Shown here piece after piece: positions 18,148 through 27,799 of a DNA stretch of 31,416 nt. The position numbers and the translations under genes were made by a program. The DNA comes from Isotricha intestinalis. Its lineage: Eukaryota; Ciliophora; Litostomatea; Vestibuliferida; Isotrichidae. The notes below the pieces were generated by a model, which was not told the origin of the DNA, did no database searches, and worked only from the letters and a program-made list of their open reading frames with translations. Every line of letters begins with the position of its first letter. Position 1 is the stretch's first letter. Location of the stretch: assembly GCA_023807065.1 (NCBI GenBank), contig JAJJLU010000564.1, forward strand, positions 1-31,416, in the 5' to 3' direction.

Positions 18148-21100
18148 ATGCTTCAGTTGGAAGAAAACCGAAAAAATGATTTAAATGATGAAGTAATATT
18201 AACAACAAGAATGAATATAGAAAAAACAGAAAAAAAAAATCAGAGGAAACTTTATATAAATACATTTAATGACAATAATTTTGAACAAACTCAAAAATTT
18301 TGTAACAATAAAATCAGAACTTCCAAGTACACATTATTAACTTTTTTACCTCTAGCACTTTTTTATCAATTTAATAGTGCTTTTAATTTATTTTTTTTAG
18401 TAACTGCAATAATAACGGTTATTCCAGAAATAAGTACAATTACTCCAATAAGTGCAGTAGCACCTTTCATTGTAGTTTTAATTATAAGTTTAATTAAAGA
18501 AGCAATTGAAGATTATAGGAAATATAAAAATGATAAAATAGCAAATAATTCTATTGCAGTAATATATAAATCTCCTGATTTTAAAGAAACAAAATGGTAT
18601 GAAATAGAAGTTGGTAATATTTTAAAAATTAAAAAAGATGAATTAATTCCTAGTGATCTTTTAGTTATTAAATCTTCTCATGAAAATGGTTTTTGCTATC
18701 TTCAAACATCTAATTTAGATGGTGAAACTACTTTAAAACCAAGAGAAGCTATAAGTTATTCTCAAAAAAAAATACTGTCAAATAATGATTGTTCTAATGA
18801 AATTGATAAAATATTTAATTATGAAAATGATAATTGTTATATTGAAATTGATCAACCTTCTAGGAGTATTTATGAAATTGAAGGAACTATTTTTTTTAAA
18901 GGTGAAAAACACTATTTTGATATTAAAAATTGTTTATTAAGAGGAGGAAGATTAAAAAATACAGAATATATTTATGGTATTGTTGTTTATTCTGGACAAG
19001 AAACTAAATTAATGAAAAATATAAATAAAAGTTCATTAAAAATTTCAAATATTGATAGAACATTAAATTTTATTGTTTTATTTATTTTAGCAATATGCCT
19101 TCTATTATGTATTATTTGTACGATAATTGGTTCTATTTGGAGAAGAAGACATTTACCTAATTATGAAACAGGAGAATTAAAAGCTGATTATGTTTTATAT
19201 TATAAGGGTCATTCTAACAATACAGTCTTAGAAATTTTTAAAATTTTTTGTGCGAATTTTATAACTTTAAATACATTTATTCCTATTTCAATTATAATTG
19301 TCAATGCAGTTGTTAAATTATTACAATCAATTGTAATGGAATTTTTATCACCAGAATATAAAAGAGATCCAGGAGATCAAGTTAAATGTTTTAGTGTTCA
19401 ATTACTTGAAGAAATAGGAATGACAAAGTATATATTCACTGATAAAACAGGAACTTTAACTCAAAATGAAATGGAATTTAAAGCATGTTCAATTTTTACA
19501 CAATTATTTAATGATGATGAAGAATTACAAAATGATAATATGCTAACAAAGACAAATGATTTAGTGGAATATGATTTAAAAGAAAAGAATAATGATATTA
19601 TTAAATCTAAAATCTCGAAAACATTTAATAAATTTAATATAATAAATATTTTAAAACAAAGAAATATTCCAATTAATTTACCAAATCTTGTAGGTTGCCC
19701 ATTTCATAATCAAGTAGAAGCAATTGAAGAATATTTTTTAGATATAATATTAAATCATGATGTTTTAACTGAGATAGATTCTGAGACAGGGTTAATAGAT
19801 TTTCAAGGAGCAAATCCTGATGAAGTTACTTTAGTTACTGCTGCTAATGAGCTTGGATTTACTTTTATATCAAGAGAACAAAATATAATAAAAATTAAAA
19901 TTAAAAATCATTATAATGAACAATTTACTGAAAAAACTTATGAAGTTCTTCAAAAATTTGATTTTACAAGTGAAAGACAAAGAAGTAGTATAATTGTTAA
20001 AGATTTATCTGATAATAAAATTAAATTGTATTTAAAAGGAAGTGATAGGAAAATATTTGCAAATATAAATGAATTTAGTAAACAAAATATATTAGATAAA
20101 ATAAAAGAAGATTCAGATTACTTCGCAAAAAGAGGATTAAGAACTTTATGTTATTCATATAAAAATTTAGATGAAAGTATTTATTTAGCCTGGGAAAAAA
20201 ATTATTTAGATTTAAAATATAAAAGTATAAACGATAAAAGTTTAAACAAAGATTTAGATGAATTAATAGAAGTAATTGAAAAAGAAACTTTTTTATTAGG
20301 AGTATCTGCTTTAGAAGATAAATTACAAGATTGTGTAAAAGATGATATTCAAAGTTTTATTGAAGCAGGAATTAATGTTTGGATGATAACAGGAGATAAA
20401 ATGGATACTGCAGAATCAATTGGTCATTCATGTAAATTATTTGATGAATCTACTGAAATTTATAAAATTAGAGAAAGTAAAGATACACAAAAAGTTATTG
20501 ATAGAATGACTGAAATTTTAGGTAATATTGAAAAAGCAGATTTTGAATTAGAAGAAGTAAATGACAGAAATACCCCTTCAGAACATAATATTATTGTGCA
20601 AAATGAAAATAATAGTTTAATGCATGAAAATCGAATTCAATTTATGGATGATAAACATGAAGAAAATAAAGATAAAAATATTGGTACAGTTATTTCTTCT
20701 AATTATAATAAGATTGAAATTGGGAGAAATAATAATAATTTAGATGTAAATGATCAATCAATATTTAAATTTATGATAAATAAAAATTATTTAAATAACT
20801 CAGATTCCAAATTTGAAAAATTATCAATTTTAGAAGGAAAAGTAAAACAAGCTTCAATATCTGAAAATAATAATATAAAAGAAATGAAATTTTTAAAAAA
20901 TGAAAGAAACAACCACAAAGATATTTCTTTCGAAGTAAATCAATTAAATATTAATAGCAACAACAATAGAGATGAAATGAATAAAAACAATGAAAAAAAA
21001 ATATCAATCCCTACAAATGAAAAAAAATTAAAATCATATTATGAATTATGTCAACAGAAATTATCAGAAATAGAAGAGAACAAAACAACTCTTAGATTAC

Positions 21101-22431
21101 TTAGAACAAAATATTTATATCCAACATTTGAAAAAAAACAGAAAAAAATAAAATGTAAATGTTCAATAATAATAGAAGGTGAATCAATAACAAAATGTAT
21201 GGAAGATAAAGAATGTAAAGAATTATTTTGGGAAATAATTCAAAAAAGTAGAAGTTTAATATGTTGTAGAGCATCTCCAATGCAGAAATGTGAAGTTGTA
21301 AATTTTATAAAAAATCATACTAATGATATCACATTAGCAATTGGAGATGGAGGTAATGATGTAAATATGATAAAATCTTCTCATGTAGGAATTGGATTAT
21401 TTGGTAAAGAAGGTTATCAAGCTGCTTATAGTTCAGATTATGCAATTAGTCAATTTAAATATTTAAAACAATTAATTTTTATTACTGGAAGATTTTGCTT
21501 AAAAAGAAATAGTTATTTTATTTATCAATATTTCTTCAAAAATATATTATATACTTTACCTCAATTTTGGTTATGTTTTTATTCTTGTTTTAATGGAACT
21601 AATTTATTTGATGAATGGTATTATATGGGATTTAATTCTTTTGTTACTGTAGTTCCTGTTGCTGCAAGAGCTATTTCTGAAGAAGATTTTGATCCTGATT
21701 TTGTTGATAAGAACGAAAAGGAAAAACTTATTTTACAATATTTATTTCCAAATATTTTTAAAGAATATAGAGATAGTATTCCATTTAATTTAATTAAATT
21801 TTTCACTATTTTCTCTTTAGGAATTATATTATCAATTCCTATTTATTTTTTCCCTGCTTATATTTATATATTTGGAATTAGAGGAAGTGATGGAACTACT
21901 TTTTGTTATTGGGATATTTCTGTTGTTGTTTTTTATACTATTATGGTTGTTCATTTTTATATGGTATTTACAGATACACTTTTAATTGATTATTTTATTA
22001 TTATTTTTTATTCTTTGCAATTACTTATTGATATTGGTTTTTTTGTTATTTATAATGCTATTGATTTTGATGTTGATATTAATGGAGATTTATATGAATT
22101 TTTGGGAAATGGGATTTTTTGGTTAACGCTTATTTTGACTTGTTCTGTGGTTATTCTTCCTTTTTTTATTTTAAGAAGATTGGAATTTTTCTTTGGAGGT
22201 TTTATTGTAGATATGATTAAACAAAATAAATATGAACAATATTACATTGAAAAATTTTATCAAAAGAAAATTGATCATATGATCAGAGCTAAAAGATCTG
22301 TTCTTAAATTTAAAAAACTCTATAAGAATGAAGATGAAATAGATTATGCTCATGATAATATTGCAGATCAACAAATGAGGAAAATTGTAAATGAGTATAA
22401 AAATCATAGAATGGAGAGTAAGAAAAAATAG
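18148..22431 (+). CDS. P4-type ATPase, phospholipid flippase
   Basis: This 1427-residue protein has all core signatures of a P4-ATPase, which moves aminophospholipids to the cytosolic leaflet. The first helix pair is at about residues 62-125 (FLPLALFYQFNSAFNLFFLV). The actuator motif DGET is at 191-194 (QTSNLDGETT). Helices 3-4 are at about 308-394 and include FIPISIIIVNAVV, the flippase PIS motif. The phosphorylation site is DKTGTLT with Asp432. The nucleotide domain contains SERQRSSIIV and an LKGSD lysine. The hinge GDGGND is at 1066-1071, and six C-terminal helices lie at about 1120-1365. A low-complexity Asn/Lys/Glu-rich insertion of about 190 residues (roughly 800-985) lengthens the P domain relative to the usual 1100-1250 residues. 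A partner CDC50 subunit would be expected elsewhere. It ends in TAG. Confidence 0.96.
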   Translation: MLQLEENRKNDLNDEVILTTRMNIEKTEKKNQRKLYINTFNDNNFEQTQKFCNNKIRTSKYTLLTFLPLALFYQFNSAFNLFFLVTAIITVIPEISTITPISAVAPFIVVLIISLIKEAIEDYRKYKNDKIANNSIAVIYKSPDFKETKWYEIEVGNILKIKKDELIPSDLLVIKSSHENGFCYLQTSNLDGETTLKPREAISYSQKKILSNNDCSNEIDKIFNYENDNCYIEIDQPSRSIYEIEGTIFFKGEKHYFDIKNCLLRGGRLKNTEYIYGIVVYSGQETKLMKNINKSSLKISNIDRTLNFIVLFILAICLLLCIICTIIGSIWRRRHLPNYETGELKADYVLYYKGHSNNTVLEIFKIFCANFITLNTFIPISIIIVNAVVKLLQSIVMEFLSPEYKRDPGDQVKCFSVQLLEEIGMTKYIFTDKTGTLTQNEMEFKACSIFTQLFNDDEELQNDNMLTKTNDLVEYDLKEKNNDIIKSKISKTFNKFNIINILKQRNIPINLPNLVGCPFHNQVEAIEEYFLDIILNHDVLTEIDSETGLIDFQGANPDEVTLVTAANELGFTFISREQNIIKIKIKNHYNEQFTEKTYEVLQKFDFTSERQRSSIIVKDLSDNKIKLYLKGSDRKIFANINEFSKQNILDKIKEDSDYFAKRGLRTLCYSYKNLDESIYLAWEKNYLDLKYKSINDKSLNKDLDELIEVIEKETFLLGVSALEDKLQDCVKDDIQSFIEAGINVWMITGDKMDTAESIGHSCKLFDESTEIYKIRESKDTQKVIDRMTEILGNIEKADFELEEVNDRNTPSEHNIIVQNENNSLMHENRIQFMDDKHEENKDKNIGTVISSNYNKIEIGRNNNNLDVNDQSIFKFMINKNYLNNSDSKFEKLSILEGKVKQASISENNNIKEMKFLKNERNNHKDISFEVNQLNINSNNNRDEMNKNNEKKISIPTNEKKLKSYYELCQQKLSEIEENKTTLRLLRTKYLYPTFEKKQKKIKCKCSIIIEGESITKCMEDKECKELFWEIIQKSRSLICCRASPMQKCEVVNFIKNHTNDITLAIGDGGNDVNMIKSSHVGIGLFGKEGYQAAYSSDYAISQFKYLKQLIFITGRFCLKRNSYFIYQYFFKNILYTLPQFWLCFYSCFNGTNLFDEWYYMGFNSFVTVVPVAARAISEEDFDPDFVDKNEKEKLILQYLFPNIFKEYRDSIPFNLIKFFTIFSLGIILSIPIYFFPAYIYIFGIRGSDGTTFCYWDISVVVFYTIMVVHFYMVFTDTLLIDYFIIIFYSLQLLIDIGFFVIYNAIDFDVDINGDLYEFLGNGIFWLTLILTCSVVILPFFILRRLEFFFGGFIVDMIKQNKYEQYYIEKFYQKKIDHMIRAKRSVLKFKKLYKNEDEIDYAHDNIADQQMRKIVNEYKNHRMESKKK

Positions 22432-23499
22432 GAATTTTTTTAGGCATCATTCAATTTTATGAGTATAGTTATTTATAAATTATTTGAAACAATTATCCAT
22501 TATTGTAAAAAGAATTATTAAAAATATCAATTTTAATTTCCTTTTATTTGTTTATATATATAATTCCATTAAAGTTCAAGGAACTAAATTTACATATTAA
22601 TAAATCTTTTTATAAGGAAAATTAATTTTTTATATTCCAAAATATTTTCAAAAAATATTTTAATTTGTTATAATCTTCAATTAATTTTCAAATATGTTTT
22701 AATATTAATTTAGTTTAAAAAATACTTTTAAATGAAAAAATATAAATTTTTTTATAAAAAAAATTTCCAATAAATAATTTACAAATCATTTATCCTCATT
22801 TTCAATTTCTTTATCTTCCTCTTTATCATCTATGAAGAAATGTCCTTTTTTCAATATTATTTCTTTTTAATCATTATCTGCATTTTTTTATTTCAAGATT
22901 TATCTCTCTACTTATTCTTAATATTTTTTTTTTTCAAAACTTACTTAATTTAATTTTTCTTCTTTAACTCTATCATCTGACTCATATATCAAATTATATA
23001 TTCAATTTGAGGAACAACAATATATTCTAAAACATTAAAATTTCTTTTTAAATTATTATTTTTTAATGCTCATTAATAATTAAGTTTTAATTTTTAAGAG
23101 TATCAATAATTATATTTTTATTAAAAATCATAAAAATATTTCTTTGAAGTATATAAAGTTTGAAAGCCTCCAATAATATACTAAATTTGGGGATTATCAT
23201 ATTTTTCTTCTTCTATATTTCTTATTTAAATTGAAATATTTACATTTCCTTTTTTACTATATTTACTAAAAACATTAATGATTGATTTAATTTTTTGACT
23301 CAATCTTTTTTTTACTCAATTAATACTTTTTTCAGATGAAGAAATTCAATTTTAATTCATCTTTTTTGGCTTTGGAACATCATGAAATCTTATTTTTTTT
23401 CTTCTTGATGTTGTATCTTTTTATTATTTAGCTCAAAAATTTTTGAGAAATAACAATTTTTTTTTTTAATTATTTTATTTTTTTCCCTTTTTTTAAAAA
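22432..23499. other. Gap of about 1.1 kb; possible decayed gene on the minus strand
   Basis: No intact gene. The minus strand from about 23400 to 22790 reads in coding-like pieces: RFHDVPKPKKMN, then KKRLSQKIKSIINVFSKYSK, then IIGGFQTLYTSKKYFYDF, then an acidic end DDKEEDKEIENEDK near 22800. These are in different frames and separated by TAA, TAG and TGA codons. Richer codon variety than the flanking A/T runs suggests an eroded gene, but no family is recognised. The last 100 bp before 23500 is T/A runs and should hold the promoter for the COPI-associated gene. Confidence 0.4.
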
Positions 23500-23939
23500 A
23501 TGAAAGTTTTAGAGATTTTATCAGTTATCTGTGGATGTCTTCTTTTCATTTTATCAATTGCTAGATTAATTACAATAATACCAATAACATTCCAACAATT
23601 TATTCTTTCAATATTCTTCAAGTAATAATAATAGATATAAATAAAATTAGTATATTTGGTTTAATAATAATATATTCAGCATTAGGATATGAAGTGATCA
23701 TTAAATTATTTAGATTTGAGGAAAATTATTATGGAAAAGGATTATTTTTAATATTCATTGGATTATTATGTTCAGATAAAGTTGAAAGTCCAAAATCTAC
23801 TATTGCATTCTTTGATATAATAATAGGAAGCTTAATTATACTTTATGGAATAGTATTGATTGTTGCTGCTGCATTTGGAAAACAACCTCCAGAACCCATT
23901 ATTAAAGAATTTGATGATGATTACATATTACCTTTTTAA
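23500..23939 (+). CDS. COPI-associated/Tvp15-like four-helix membrane protein, with one 29-bp intron
   Basis: Two exons, 23500-23621 and 23651-23939, join across a GT...AG intron to give 136 residues ending in TAA. Exon 1 starts at an AAAAAATG context and encodes MKVLEILSVICGCLLFILSI and further hydrophobic sequence. Exon 2 continues in frame with a second helix (IFGLIIIYSALGYE), then a basic/aromatic loop and YYGKGLFLIFIGLLC, which resembles the GRGlfyxFxG signature of the COPI_assoc family (which includes yeast Tvp15). A fourth helix FFDIIIGSLIILYGIVLIVA follows. The C-terminal tail is short and acidic (KEFDDDYILPF). Family members are Golgi/endosome membrane proteins linked to vesicle traffic. 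Reading without splicing truncates the protein to its last 81 residues. The family call rests on topology and one motif, so it is moderate. Confidence 0.75.
23622..23650 (+). other. Spliceosomal intron of 29 bp
   Basis: The segment begins GTAATAATAATAG and ends ATAAAATTAG, and is flanked by coding sequence on both sides. The upstream exon runs directly into a TAA stop inside it. Removing exactly 29 bp restores one continuous hydrophobic protein across the junction (phase 2). Very short introns are normal in several ciliates. This is the only intron I could place with confidence. Confidence 0.8.
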
Positions 23940-24870
23940 TTTGAAAAAAAATTTATTTTTCAATTAAATTAAATGATATTTAAGTTATATTGTTATTTTT
24001 TATATATGAATTTTTCATAAAACATTTTTCTGATTATTATTTTGTGCTTATAATTTGTCATCTAACCTTAACCTATATCTTGGTTTATTAAAGGAAAACA
24101 AAATTGAAAAAAAAATACTTCAATTTCACTTCTTTTTAATAAGTGAGGATGAAGAAAAGTATGTTTCTTTAAAATTTGTTTATTTCCTTTAATATTTTTT
24201 ACTTAAAATATTTTGTTTTCATATTATTTTACTCGAATAACTTTTCATTTCATTATGTTCATAAAATTATTTATTTAATAAAATTTTTCTATATTTATTT
24301 TTTACTCTATTTTGAATAAAAGTTTCAATTTTAGAAATTACAATCTCCCTTCAATTTGAGTCAGTAAAATTGGTTTATTTCAAAATTTATAATCATCATG
24401 ATTTATATTTGGTAAAAAAAATAATTTTGAAACATTTTTATTCTTATTTTTTTCTTAATATCTCTTTTTTAATTTCTTTGATATTAGAAATCTACAATTC
24501 TTAATCTAAATTATTATTATAAAGACATTTTAATATATTTGATATTATTGGATTTTTAGATATAGTAATTGAAAAATATGATTTAGTTAATTCTTTTTTT
24601 TGAATTTGATGAATAAAAACTATTTTTTGTTCTTGGGTTTTTGTAAATTAAACATACTTAAAAGTATTCATAGTTTATTTAAATAATTGTTTCATTATTT
24701 ATTTAATAAAATAAAATTAAATAACATTTATTTTAATTAACTTAAAACTGTTATTTATCTAAATTAATTCATATTGAGAAATTTGTATATTATAGTAAAT
24801 ACTTAAAGGAATCTAATTAAAAAAAATTCATTTTAATTGTTAATATTTAATACTAAAAATATATGTAAAT
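23940..24870. other. Gap of about 0.9 kb between convergent genes; possible decayed gene on minus strand
   Basis: No intact gene. The minus strand has coding-like pieces from about 24680 to 24030: FTKTQEQKIVFIHQIQKKEL with a continuation of about 27 more open codons, then PILLTQIEGRL, then KQILKKHTFLHPHLLKRSEI and the following FQFCFPLINQDIG. They fall in two frames and are interrupted mainly by TAA. The pieces have varied composition unlike flanking A/T runs, so an old gene is possible. No family is recognised. The rest is the shared 3' region of the COPI-associated and exportin genes. Confidence 0.4.
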
Positions 24871-27540
24871 TTAGTATTTAGATTCTAAAAAATTAATAAT
24901 ATTATTTTTAATAATAGAGGAATTGACAGAAAATTCTTTGGTTTCAGAATTGTAAAAAAGAATTTGAAATTTGTTAAATTCAGGATCTTTAAATAATACT
25001 TCATCATTTTTAAATATTTCCATCAAACTTGAGAGTGATTTTGAAATTTCTTCATACTTAGTTATTTCTTTATTAGAAATTATTTTTATAAACTTTAATA
25101 TAATTTTTATAAACATACCTCTATTATTAAAAAAAAAGTTAGGATTCTTATTAAAATAATTAATATCTAATAAATTCAATAATTCATAAGATTGTATTGA
25201 TAACGTATTATTTAAACTATCTAAATTTTCATAAATCATTTGTAAAATATTTTGAGAAATTGGAATTATTTTAGGAACTTGAAATTTTCTTTTAATTAAA
25301 AATTTGAGTATTGTAGGAAAATTTTTTAAATTCAAATTATAACCTATTAAAATATCAAACTGAAATTTATCTATTATATTATTTATTTTTTCCCAAATTT
25401 GAAAAATTTCACTATCATTATCATTAAATCTTGTTATAAATTTCTCACTTGAAATTATATTTGATGTAATATCAATAATTTTAAATAACATTTTTAAATA
25501 TTCTTCTTTTACATTTAATACGATTTCATTATAAACTTTATTTATAAAAAATTGAAACATAGAAAAAAAAATATAATCTCTAAAAGATTCATTACCCCTA
25601 AAATCAATTCTTCTAAGAGAATTATTTGTTATCTCTTTACATAACGTTAATACAAGATTATATAAATTTACATCCATTTGAAAATTTAATATAATATCTA
25701 TATTATTTGATAATTCTGAAATATATATTATATAATTCTGTGTGGTTTTAATTTCTTTAATTAAACTAATTAAAATAATTAAATAATTTATTGGATTTCT
25801 TTTAAAAGTGTCATTTTGAAAAAACAAAGAAATAACATTTATCCCTGTTTTATTTAAAATTAAATGCATGTTAAACATTAAAGATAAATATTTTATTTTT
25901 AATTTAATTTGTAATTCATTCTTAGATAAAATTTCCTTTATTTGATACTCTATTTTATTTAATAAAATTTCGGAATTAATAGTTAAATATCCACATTCAT
26001 TTGAATCATATAATTTATCATTTAATCTTTCTTTTATAATCATTAGTATTTTATAACATAATATTAAATCTTTATTGTTTTCTAAAAAAAGTTTAAATAA
26101 TAATTCTAATATATTACAAATAAAATCAGTTGGAGAAGTAATTTGAAGTTTTTGACAAATATAATTGAAAATATTTTGAGTTGATTCTTTATAATTTAAT
26201 AAACTTAAAACATACTTTATAAACTTTAACTTCAAAGTTGGATTAAAAAAGGATAAATTTAAAAAGAAATTATTTAAAATATGACAAAATAGATCTAGAT
26301 TATTTATTATATTAATATATTTTAATGCTTCATTTTCTAATTTTAATAATAAATTTTTTTCAATATTTCCTTCATAATTTAATAAAATTTCTGGATAAGA
26401 TAAAATATTAGTGAATTTTGATATAATTTTAATAAAATCATATAATATATATTCATCAAATTCATTTTGATTGTTAGGAAGTTTTGAAACAATTGTTGAA
26501 ATATATTCCTTTACTATTTTTATATCATTATCATTTTTCCAATCTAATTTTAATATAATTTTGAGAACATTTGTAATTGTTTCTAAATTAAAATTAATAA
26601 TACTAAACTTCATTATTCTAATATAAAAATCTCCATTTAAATTGAATGAAATATTATCAGAAGTCATTGCTAATATTTTAGCTATAAAATCGAGATTTTC
26701 AATATTTTCACTTAATATCATAACTAATATTTTTTTTATATCTTCATTTTCTTCTTTGTTGAACAAAATAATTTGAAAAATTATTTCTAAATTAATATTA
26801 TTTTTATTTTGTAATAACTCATGACAAACTGAAATACAAATATTTGAATAATTAACTTTATTGCTTATGTTATAAAAAATTGGTTTTAACATTGTATTTT
26901 TATTCAAATCTTTTTCTTCAATTTCTGAATTTAATATTTTTAAGCATTTCAATATATTTTCATAATATTCTTCTCTTTGATATGATAGAATTTTTAAAAG
27001 ATATTCAAAGATAAAATATTTTAAGTCATTATTAAATAAATATATTATTCTATTAAATTTATCAATAGGAGGAATAGAACTATCTTTAAAATTTTCACAA
27101 ATTTCAGACAAAATATTTAAAAAAATATTTTTATTAGATTTACGTTCAAATAAATTTGAAATTAAATTTTTAAATTTTAAATTATCATCATAAAAACTTA
27201 ATCTAGTAATTAAACCAAATAACCAAATATATTGTTTTTGAATTTGAGAATTTGTATTTAATTCTATTTGTTCAATTAAAATATTTAACATATTTATTTT
27301 TTCTTGTTCAGAAAGACCAATAAAAAAACGTTTTAAAAGTATAGATAAAGTATTTGATAAATATAAAATCATATATTGATTTTGATTTTGAATCAATAAA
27401 TTAAATATTTTTTGAATGTTTTCAAATGTTTGAATTGAATATAAATAGTTAAAACAGGATTCTTGGTTTTCATTTTTTATATATAAATTGTCTAAACAGT
27501 TTATGATATTATTGATTTCTATTTCAGAGAAATTTTGCAT
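24871..27540 (-). CDS. Exportin-7/RanBP17-like karyopherin
   Basis: This 889-residue all-helical protein looks like an importin-beta-superfamily HEAT-repeat receptor. The N-terminus (FSEIEINNIINCLDNLYIKN, then a segment with IQKIFNLLIQNQNQYMILYL) follows the pattern in exportin-7 and RanBP17, where CxxLLERS.xxYxxLLAxxxL precedes LxxRxxIxNYxLNYL. The segment IQKQYIWLFGLITRLSFYDD corresponds to the conserved VxxALxxLxARITKxGWF motif. Exportin-7 proteins usually have about 1080 residues, so this one is somewhat short. The remainder is helical, rich in Ile, Leu, Asn and Lys, without catalytic motifs. In other eukaryotes XPO7 carries cargoes between nucleus and cytoplasm with Ran-GTP. The assignment to XPO7 rather than XPO4 or another karyopherin is tentative. 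The gene is divergent from the kinase fusion. Confidence 0.65.
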   Translation of the reverse strand: MQNFSEIEINNIINCLDNLYIKNENQESCFNYLYSIQTFENIQKIFNLLIQNQNQYMILYLSNTLSILLKRFFIGLSEQEKINMLNILIEQIELNTNSQIQKQYIWLFGLITRLSFYDDNLKFKNLISNLFERKSNKNIFLNILSEICENFKDSSIPPIDKFNRIIYLFNNDLKYFIFEYLLKILSYQREEYYENILKCLKILNSEIEEKDLNKNTMLKPIFYNISNKVNYSNICISVCHELLQNKNNINLEIIFQIILFNKEENEDIKKILVMILSENIENLDFIAKILAMTSDNISFNLNGDFYIRIMKFSIINFNLETITNVLKIILKLDWKNDNDIKIVKEYISTIVSKLPNNQNEFDEYILYDFIKIISKFTNILSYPEILLNYEGNIEKNLLLKLENEALKYINIINNLDLFCHILNNFFLNLSFFNPTLKLKFIKYVLSLLNYKESTQNIFNYICQKLQITSPTDFICNILELLFKLFLENNKDLILCYKILMIIKERLNDKLYDSNECGYLTINSEILLNKIEYQIKEILSKNELQIKLKIKYLSLMFNMHLILNKTGINVISLFFQNDTFKRNPINYLIILISLIKEIKTTQNYIIYISELSNNIDIILNFQMDVNLYNLVLTLCKEITNNSLRRIDFRGNESFRDYIFFSMFQFFINKVYNEIVLNVKEEYLKMLFKIIDITSNIISSEKFITRFNDNDSEIFQIWEKINNIIDKFQFDILIGYNLNLKNFPTILKFLIKRKFQVPKIIPISQNILQMIYENLDSLNNTLSIQSYELLNLLDINYFNKNPNFFFNNRGMFIKIILKFIKIISNKEITKYEEISKSLSSLMEIFKNDEVLFKDPEFNKFQILFYNSETKEFSVNSSIIKNNIINFLESKY

Positions 27541-27799
27541 AAATTGAAATATTTAAAAAGTTTTTTACTTAAATAAGAAGGACAATATTTGTAAATATTA
27601 TTATTGAATATATTAAAAAATATAAAATTAGAGTTTTGATTTATTATATAATTAAAAAGAAAAAACCTTAATTAAATTATTTATAATATTATAAGAAGAA
27701 GTTTTTAAAAATTTTTTTAATTAATTTGAATTGAAAAATTCTTTCTGTTATTATAATATTAAATTTTTAAAAAAGTGTTTTTTTAATTTATTGTTAAAA
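27541..27799. promoter_or_regulatory. Divergent intergenic region between exportin-like and kinase-fusion genes
   Basis: About 260 bp of A/T-rich sequence separates the two divergent ATGs. An in-frame ATG at 27731 would add 23 residues to the kinase protein, but these are hydrophobic/basic and unlike the rest. The 27800 ATG has the TTAAAAATG context shared by other genes here. No motif can be named. Confidence 0.4.

Noticed and set aside
22171..22407. Minus-strand frames within the 3' part of the flippase gene
   Set aside because: They are antisense shadows of membrane-helix codons, rich in Ile/Phe only because of the complement of AT-rich codons.
27731..27799. Upstream in-frame ATG of the kinase fusion as the true start
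   Set aside because: The 23 added residues are not kinase-like and the ATG lacks the A-rich context. The ATG at 27800 has the context seen at other genes here.
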